Assembly: GCA_963691655.1 (NCBI GenBank)
Contig: OY829326.1
Location: 92,435,235 to 92,499,234, forward strand
Source: Toxonevra muliebris
Taxonomy: Eukaryota > Arthropoda > Insecta > Diptera > Pallopteridae
Direction of reading: 5' to 3'
DNA length: 64,000 bases
The translations under genes and the position numbers were made by a program. Below, one piece after another: positions 49,701 to 58,700 of the stretch (position 1 is its first letter; the number at the start of each line of letters is the position of its first letter). The notes beneath the pieces are model-generated. The model saw only the letters and a list, made by a program, of their open reading frames with translations, was not told the origin of the DNA and ran no database searches.

Positions 49701-52700
49701 TTTTTTGGGAAATTTTTTTCAAACTTTTAAGTTTCCCATTATATAATTAAATCACTTAAGAACAAACTAAATCCACTTTCTTTTAAATAACAATTAACAA
49801 AAGTCATGAAAACGTAATAAGTATGGTATGCCAAGATTTGTTGCTTTTGTTTTACACAATACTGTATATATTAATTTATAATTTGCTAAGTCGATAGCTG
49901 ACAGCTAGTGCTTTGGTAGTTTATTATGATTTCATATAGTAATAGTCATGCCACCTGAATTCGCGCTTCCAAAATGTATTAGTAATAAAGGAATTTTATA
50001 AACTTTTATCCATTCCTGCAAACTCTCAGGTAGCAATTTAAACTTGCTTGTGAAGTTGTAACGATAGTCTTTGCACTAAAAGTGAAACCGAAAATAAAAA
50101 TATTTTTTAGCGAAACGGAAATTTAAAGTGAATAACAATACAAATACACCTTGAGTTTTCGTCTCTCAAAGTCTCAGGCTGGGCACTACTCTTCAACCAT
50201 AGGCATTGTTCACGTGCAACAAAAATTAGTTCCGATTACCCAGAGCAATCGGACAGCGTTGCATTAAAAACTGACTAATCTAACAGTCTTCGATAAAACT
50301 TTTGCAATAAATAAATTTTCTACTAGATATATTCGTAACTAGATGGATGGTGTTTTAATTTTTACATTTTTTTAATGGGTTTCTACTACATATTATTTAA
50401 TTAGTATTTTTCTTTATATTTCAATTTAAAATTTACGTTTCCTTTTATTGATTTAATCAAATATTTTTCATTTTTAGATAAGTTATAGTTTTATTCTATT
50501 TCCCATATTTTTTTTAGTGTTAATTTCTTATATACATTTTTATAATGTTGAATCCACGTTTTCTTTTATGTCATACGAAGGGATAAATTTTCTTTCAAAT
50601 AATTTCTTAGAGTTAAATCAATTTTTACATTAATTGTGTGTAGGCGAATTTTGTTTGCTTAGATATTAATTTGATCTGATCAAGAGATAATGAATTTGTA
50701 ATTTATAAATTAACATTTTCATCTCTTTGATAGAATCTTTCAAACAAAAGTATAAAGGCAAACATAAAGACACACACACACACTTATTTATTTGTACAGG
50801 CGAAAAAACTCATTAATCATTTTGCAAAAACGAAAATGAAAACTATGTTCGAAGCGTTTTTACGTTTAGCTCATTCCTACGCACTGAAGCGTGTTCCGCC
50901 AACCACCTCGACAAGGAGGTTGAGAAAAACGAAACTTTGATAATGGAAACTCGTTGACATGAACTCATATGGTTGCTTTGGTTATGCGCTTCTTTACATT
51001 GCTTCTTATTTTTCTCTCTTTGATATACACTTACTTACTCCATTCATTCATTCACTATTTCAATTCATCATTGAGACTTGTGTCGGATGCATTTTAAATG
51101 AAAACATATTCTAGCAGGAAATGAAAAATGTCATAAAATGATCGAATTCATTCATCATCTTACATTATTTTCTATTAGAGGTGAAATTGTTGTTTTCGGG
51201 CGAGATGTAGTTTTACAACAACTTATACATATATATACCATAAAAAACTTCCATATTGATAGAAATTACACTTTTAGCAGTTTTAATTATTAGAGAGCTT
51301 ACATACATAAAATTACAAAAAATATGTGATTTTCTTCCCTCTAAAATTTTCTTGTAATTTTTCACTATTCACTAACAATCAAAATGAATGAGATTTTCAT
51401 TTTAGGGTTAACCTTCGATCTGTTACTGCAAATGATTATGAATAAACAGATATTATTTAGAAACAAGCAAAAGCTCGCTAAGTTGGTTAGAAAACCAGAC
51501 AGACAAATTTTATTTCATAACTTTTTTAATCTTCTTTACATGATCCATCTTTCAAAACGTTCCTCGAAGTAGTCATTTTGTTACTTGGGTTTGCAACTCT
51601 TGGGCTCCATGCTATGGATTATTGTTTCGTTCTCGGAATGCGAGAAATTCTTCGAGGAGATTTCTTTATGCATACCAGATAATTATATTTCCGTTTCCGG
51701 AAATAACAAAATAAATTTAGAGCTAAAAAATAAATTTCTGCTTATATAACAAATATGGACAAACTGTTTTCTTTTTCCGGAATAATAAAAAGTCCAAGGC
51801 ATGCGCTAGTCTTGCTGAAGGCCAATATTAATTTTTTTATATCAAGAGTCTTAAAAATTCTGAATAACTATAGTGCTACCTTAATATTTTTAATTTGGAA
51901 AAATTTTTAGCAAATTTCTTGCAAATTTGACAGTCCGATATTCTAAATAATTGCCCGAAGAATGTCAAAAAGTTTATAGAACAAGCTGATTAGATCGTCG
52001 CGTTTCGGAACCAGCTACGATTCCTTATCAGTGATCTTTGTAATAGTTCCCTCATTTCAACAATCTATATAAATGAAAATACTGTAAAGTAAATGAGAAT
52101 TAGAAAAACGGTTATTTTCACTGAATAGTAATATTGAAAGGAACTACCACTACCGTTATATATCCTCTTTGCCATTCTTCTTTGACACTTGCTATCTCAT
52201 TGTCCTCGGCAATTAAAATTTTTTGATAATTTTTTATCTCTCCGTTTATATTGAATAGCAACTTTCTTTGTTATTAGTTTTCGAATATCGAAAAGGTCTT
52301 TTTCAACTCAGTCTAAAAATTTTAAATTTCGTGAACAATTACAGGAGGAGATGAAGTGAACCGGACGCCCTCCATTATCTCGAGAACGGAAAGACTCAAT
52401 GAGGTGCCGTATGTATTGTTGGACGCGTTATTAGTCACTAACAATTTGGAAGGAGTTAAATGTTTTTTCATTTGTTTTTGTTCCTGTTACAGGGTATTTC
52501 ATGTTTCATCAAATGTAAATACTCAGCTATATTTCCTGTTTCTTTATAAATTAAGAAAATTGTGTGAATTTACCTATGTAGTAAATCTAAAGATACATAT
52601 CGCTGTCTTAATTTGCTAAAGCCCTAACACGCATTTCCCAAATTTTACAGAAGAATCAAAAATGTTTTTTGTTTGACAACCGAGTCGGATAAGTCTAGAA

Positions 52701-55700
52701 AATACTTTCCTAGGACTATATTTCTGCAGCTGTTCCAATGATGCCATATATTTTTGCAAAAAATATTACAATTGTATTTTTATTGAATTAAATTTTAAGA
52801 ATACAAAAAAAAAAAACGGTCAAAACATTACAATTGCAAAAACTTAATTACATTATGCGAAAAAACATTTATGACATTTTAAATTATTTCACTCTCTCTC
52901 CCTCTCTCTGAGATTGAAATAATTGAAAATCTCATTAAGCCAAAATTTTAGTCATATTGTCATTTCTCATATGATAATTTCTTTTTTAAATTTAGGTGTT
53001 GCGACATGCTTTGGGCGTTATGACATATCTTGATTTGGTCTTTATAGCGTTGGGCGTTATGATGGTATGTCGGGCTTTATGGCATATGGTTCTGTGCCCG
53101 AAATCATATGTCTTAATGCCCAAATGCGATGTAATATCGCCCAAACTCCAAAATATTTCACAACAACTAAATGCACACAATTTGTTTGGCGTTATGAGAT
53201 TTCTTAATTTTGGGTATTATGACGTTGGGCGCTATGGCGCTACGCCATTGACTGTCCCCAGCAAATCTAGTCAAAGGCAGAATGTTGAGGATTTGAAATG
53301 TAAAAAAAAAGAACGTAGTCCAAAAAAGCTGTTGGCACTATAATAGGCCAATACCTAAAGGGCTAACCCCTAAAACTTAATTTATTTCATTGCTTATGTC
53401 ACCTAATTCGTAATGAATATGATTAATTAACCCTCGAAATCGGAATAGATGCAGCTAGATTTTGATTCAGCGTTGAAAAATGCACTGGCTCTTGAGTCTG
53501 GAACACTCCAAAATTTGGCAAGCCTCACTTCTTTCTTTCACAGCCTCAATTCTTTCTTACACCATTGTGTAACGAACTTTTCCGGTTCTTCGGCTAATAT
53601 AGAAACCCAAAAAAAAAAAAAATAAAAAAAACGATGTTCTTCAAATTTTAAATTGGATTGTAAGGAGTAAAGTTTTCAGAATTTGAAAAAAAAATATTCC
53701 CCCGTATGTTAGAGCTGGATTTAATTAACCATGCCGTTTGGCAGCAGCGGACACCGAAAACATTTTTATGTGGAGGGCATGGAAGGAAGAAAGGGCCTCG
53801 TTCTTGCTCGTTTGCTGCAACACTGTCATTATCTGGAGTGGTAGATCACTGAAATCTTTAAATGTCATTTTCTCAAAAAAAGAGAAGAAAAGTTTTGAAT
53901 TATGTTTATAGAAACAACTATTATTAAATCCTTTATCTTGTGTAAAAAAATCATAACGGTATCTTAAGAATAATATTTCATTTTCAATATTGAACGATTT
54001 GGCGCCCTAGAGCACAAATTGTGTAAGTTTTTTATTACTATTTGTTTAATGTAAATCGATCGAAAACTACTATATTGACAAGAATACATTAGAAAAAAAA
54101 ATCTCAAAAATTTTGTCGATTTGAGAATTTTAACTCAGTGGCCGAAAAATCGACCAGTGGCTTTCGAATTTTCTGTAGGTTTGCGGGAAATGGTAAAATT
54201 TAGCAACCCAGCAAATATGTTATTTTACACCTTTGTAAGCTTAATTAATATTTTTGGTTTGGATCAAAAAAAAAAAAACGCCCGGAAAGAATATTACAAA
54301 AACTTTCAAATATTATTTCTTCGAACTTCAATGTTTTATTAGAATTATAATTTGCAGCAAAATTAATAAACGCGTTCCGTGGTTTATTTGCTCTTACCAG
54401 GTGAAACCCGAAGAGATAAAAAAATTTTAAAATTTTTTCTTTTCAAATTTATTAGCTCATTCAAAATTCACCAGTTATTTATAGTGACTGTTCAAAGTTT
54501 CAATGATTGATATTTTTTTTCCAAATGATTTTTTCTAATGTACTCTTGTATATACTTACAGTAGTTTTCGATTTCCATGGATGTGATTAATATTGATATT
54601 TTATTTAATAATAGAATCTAGTATCCATGTATGTATGCATCTATTTATATTATGAAATAATACAAATCAGTTTTATTAATTCAAAATGTGTTTACTGTTG
54701 CAAGAAATTTATAATCAATTTATTTACTGTTAACATTCCATTAAAAAAATATTATCAATCCAAAAAGTCAATCAAAATGTTAACTAATTGAATGATGTTT
54801 TATACTTAGAATTGTGAGGTGACCTCATTCTTTTGAATTTACCGATTTATAAAAATTAAAGTTAAATAATTATTGTGTGCTTCATTGTACATTAAACGCA
54901 ACAAATCAAATGATAATGAATAAATTGAAATAATAATAAATCTTTACAAAATATTTAAATGCTTAGGATCAGCAGTTACAGAAAATATATTCTATTAGTT
55001 AGTAATATTTCCATTGAAAATATTAATAAAATCAAATAATCAAATTAACATAGGTCATAAAAGACCAGTCAAATATATATGTATATTTATAACAAAATGA
55101 AAAAATAAAAAAAGAACTTTAGAAAACGCAAAATATACGATTAGAGTATAATAAGTATGTGAACATAATGTTAGAGTACAAAAGGACAGTTTGACTTTTA
55201 AGTTTTTACATACAAAACTCACTAGGCGTATGTATATACATACATTAAAGTGCCTCGCGAAAAAAAGTTGGTGTTACTTACCTCTTTCTAAAAATGAAAT
55301 TTGGCCGTCATGATCTGGATAGTTTTGAAAAAAACTCCGAAAATTCAGCAATTCCCAGACCCATATCTATGAAAGTACTTCGAATTCATATTCTGTATGC
55401 AGTATAGAGGTTTGGAATTGATTTCAATTGACCATATCTTAGTTAAAAGGTAACAAATTGGAATAAATCGAAAACTACAGCAAAGAAGAGTAACACTGTG
55501 CAACAATATTAGACGAATTTGATAATCCCTAGATTTTGACTACGGTTTCAGAAAATAGATTGAAAATGTTGATATACGTGCTTCGGCGTTTCTGTGGGAG
55601 TGTACATTTTTCCATACAACCCACTGTTGTACAGTTTTTGAGTTTTGACCTTGTTTTCGGGTTTTGTAGCATGCAACATACATTTGAATAAATATAATTT

Positions 55701-58700
55701 CATGCATAGCACTTCAAACACCCAAAAAAGTTATAATAATCAATTTTTTGATAAAGAAATATTTATTAATATATTAGCTACATTTTTGTTGAAGGTAGAA
55801 ATTTGAAAAGTCAATATACCTAGATGATTAATAATAATAGTTAAGGTTTTTTGTTATTGACTTCGTGTTAATACTGATAAAAATCGATTTTTTCATCTTC
55901 AAATGCGAAAATCTCTGTAATCAGAGCTGATAGAAAAAAATCATGTCGAAACCATGGACCTCGGAGCAGTGCCGGATTAAGAATTTAAAGCCTTGGAGCC
56001 AATATTTTGTAGGGGGCCCAAGATTTATAAAATTTTTTAAATCTCTGAAAAATAAAACTCCATAGCAATACTTGTGCTCATTTCTTAACGCTTTGAAGCT
56101 CTAAACTAGAGGAGTTTTACACAATTTTTTATTTGCAAAAGTAGTTACGAGATCATAAGAACTCAAATTGTGAAGAATATCACTCTACAAACTAAGGAGC
56201 ATTGGTTAAGCGATCTTGTTTAATACTCGTTCCCATTCTGTTTTTGGTAATCTTCAGTTTTGAAAAAGATCTCGCCCACTGCAGTCCGTCATGAACTGAA
56301 CACAGACTGAATTATATAATAAAGAAAATTTTCCATCGATTCTCATTCGTTCTTCTCATATTGTTTTGAAAAAGTGGCAAGATGCACCAATTTAACTTAT
56401 ATATCTTGAGGAAAAAGTAGTTTCTTGGCTTTAACTTTTAACTGATAAAGCTCTATCGTGCTAAAAAACCGAATCGTCCATCAACAACTTCGTTTGCAGA
56501 AATTCGTTCATCCAAAGATAAAATGAATTGATCGATAACAGGGAGGAAATATTCCGTCGAACTTTTTCGATCGGTAATAATTCTAGCAATTTCCACAATC
56601 GATGAGTTCAAGTCGTACATTGTTCATCAAACAATTCCTTTCCTGCAATTTCATATGAACCATTTTAAGGACTTAGGAGAATTCACAACTGTACACATAA
56701 TCATGGTGGAACTTTGTAAGTACTGGCTGCTAGAATTAAATCTTTCGAGTATATTATGCCAAAATTGAGTGAAAATATTTAACTGGTTTTAATTGGGACA
56801 TACATGCTGACAACACAGCCCAGGCCGCAGCCGTTTTCTGTTCGCAGTTTCTTCCTGACTCCATGCATAAAACGTCATTGCGCGCCAAATTTTGAATGCA
56901 ACGATTTACATTGCAATTAAATGTCAAGTGTGAGCGAACAAGCTATTCAAATTATGCGAAAAATTTATATATATATGTATATAGAATTTGCACTTTTTCT
57001 GATTTTTTAAATTTTTTCGGATTTCGTTTTAATTGGAAACCTTCATTGCTTTGGTAAAGGCCCTCATTTGGTGGAGGCCCCTGGCCATGACCCCGCTAAC
57101 ACTATTCTTAATCCGGACCTGCTTCGGAGACAGGAACTAAGTTGAACTGTGTATTCACAAGAGATAGAATACATCCTCTTCATTTTGTTTAAAAGATCTT
57201 ATATGCATAAAATTTTCAAAATTGAATCTGAATCTGATCGCAGAATTTGTCTGTTAGGTCACTTCAACTTCGAGATATTCTAACAAACTGAAACAGCCAA
57301 TTTTAGACGTTTTCAAACAAGAACTTTCTCAAAATACTATATAAACAGAAATCCGATAGGTGATTTCAGAGGACTTTTGGAGTTCATTTTAGCCAACACA
57401 CAGTGGTTGCTGCCATACGACAAAAATAATTAATTCAAAGTCAATATTTTGGAAACTTCTCAACGGTAATAGTTTTTTTTTTCTAACTGTACTTTAATAG
57501 AATCATCAGAAGTGCAGTTCTGAATTGATGTGGTTAGTGCATTGTAAAGAGTTTGAGAATGTAGTTTTTTAAAACTAAAAATCTTAATATGAAAATCTTA
57601 AAATTAAATTAAAACAAAACGCAAGTTGTAATAAAAGGTACTAACTTTGTTTTAAGTGATAATATTCTCATAATTTGTCGTGTGTTTTTTATAAAATTTT
57701 GTAATAAACTGCTTTCATTCTTGTGTACACTAGTTAGACATTGATACAATATTGTATTTTAGTAATATTTACAATACAAAATTTTTGAAAGATTTTGTCT
57801 CTCGATTAAAATTTGAAAAAGGGGACTTAGCACCTAGTGTTATATGTATTAGCTGTGTTTTATTCGCCAGCTAGTTTAACATGTGCGAATAAAACGACCA
57901 AATTGTTAAGGCTCTTTTTCGTTATAGAGCTGAAGTATTTTAATAGATCCCAGTCATTACGGTTAATCGTGGGCATGGTTTTCAGTTTTTACCCTTTATA
58001 AGAATATTTGAATATGATTTTAACTTATTTTCACCGGCAGCTATTTCCTTTTTTGTTTTTTTTTTGCAAACTCTTCTTTCACCATTGACAGTTCACAATA
58101 GAATTTGATGTAGCTAAACTAGTATACCTAACTATAATACTATAATTATACTTGTAATCTCTGCGGCTTTGTTGTTGCTTTCCCATACATTTGTTGTTGC
58201 TGATAGTTATACATAAGTAAAAGCAAGTGGCGAATAAAACGCAGCTATTGTTTTTTTACTTTTTTATATTTTGAAAGATAAATTGACTCATATAAATTTT
58301 TTTAAATTTTGAATACAAATAATCAGTATTTACATAACATTTGCCTTCAATTCTAGGATTTTTGTAAGAAAAGTGAGAGTTGCGGAGTTGTGACCATGTC
58401 CATTTACTGCGAAAAATCTTATTCACCTAGCCAAAAACTTGTTCTTAAAATTTTAGATCGATATCTCTATTTAAGCTGTTTTTGTCGGTGAATGAAGTTA
58501 AAAAAAAAATTGTCAACAAACAAAAAGTTAGTAGTGAAAGAGTAAATACTGGCCATAGTGCCCGAGTCATGCAGTGATTGCTTTGTTTGTTTTAGAAGTA
58601 GTACAACCATATGCCGCATATTTATCTGTCACCAATTACATTTTGAAACTGCAAACAAAAGAGGATGCGGGTATATTTCCGAAACCCCCGTTTCGATTCG

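Noticed and set aside
52996..53343. 115-codon plus-strand open frame
   Set aside because: Covers the GGGCGTTATGA word cluster; the protein repeats mirror the DNA repeats and show no family signature.
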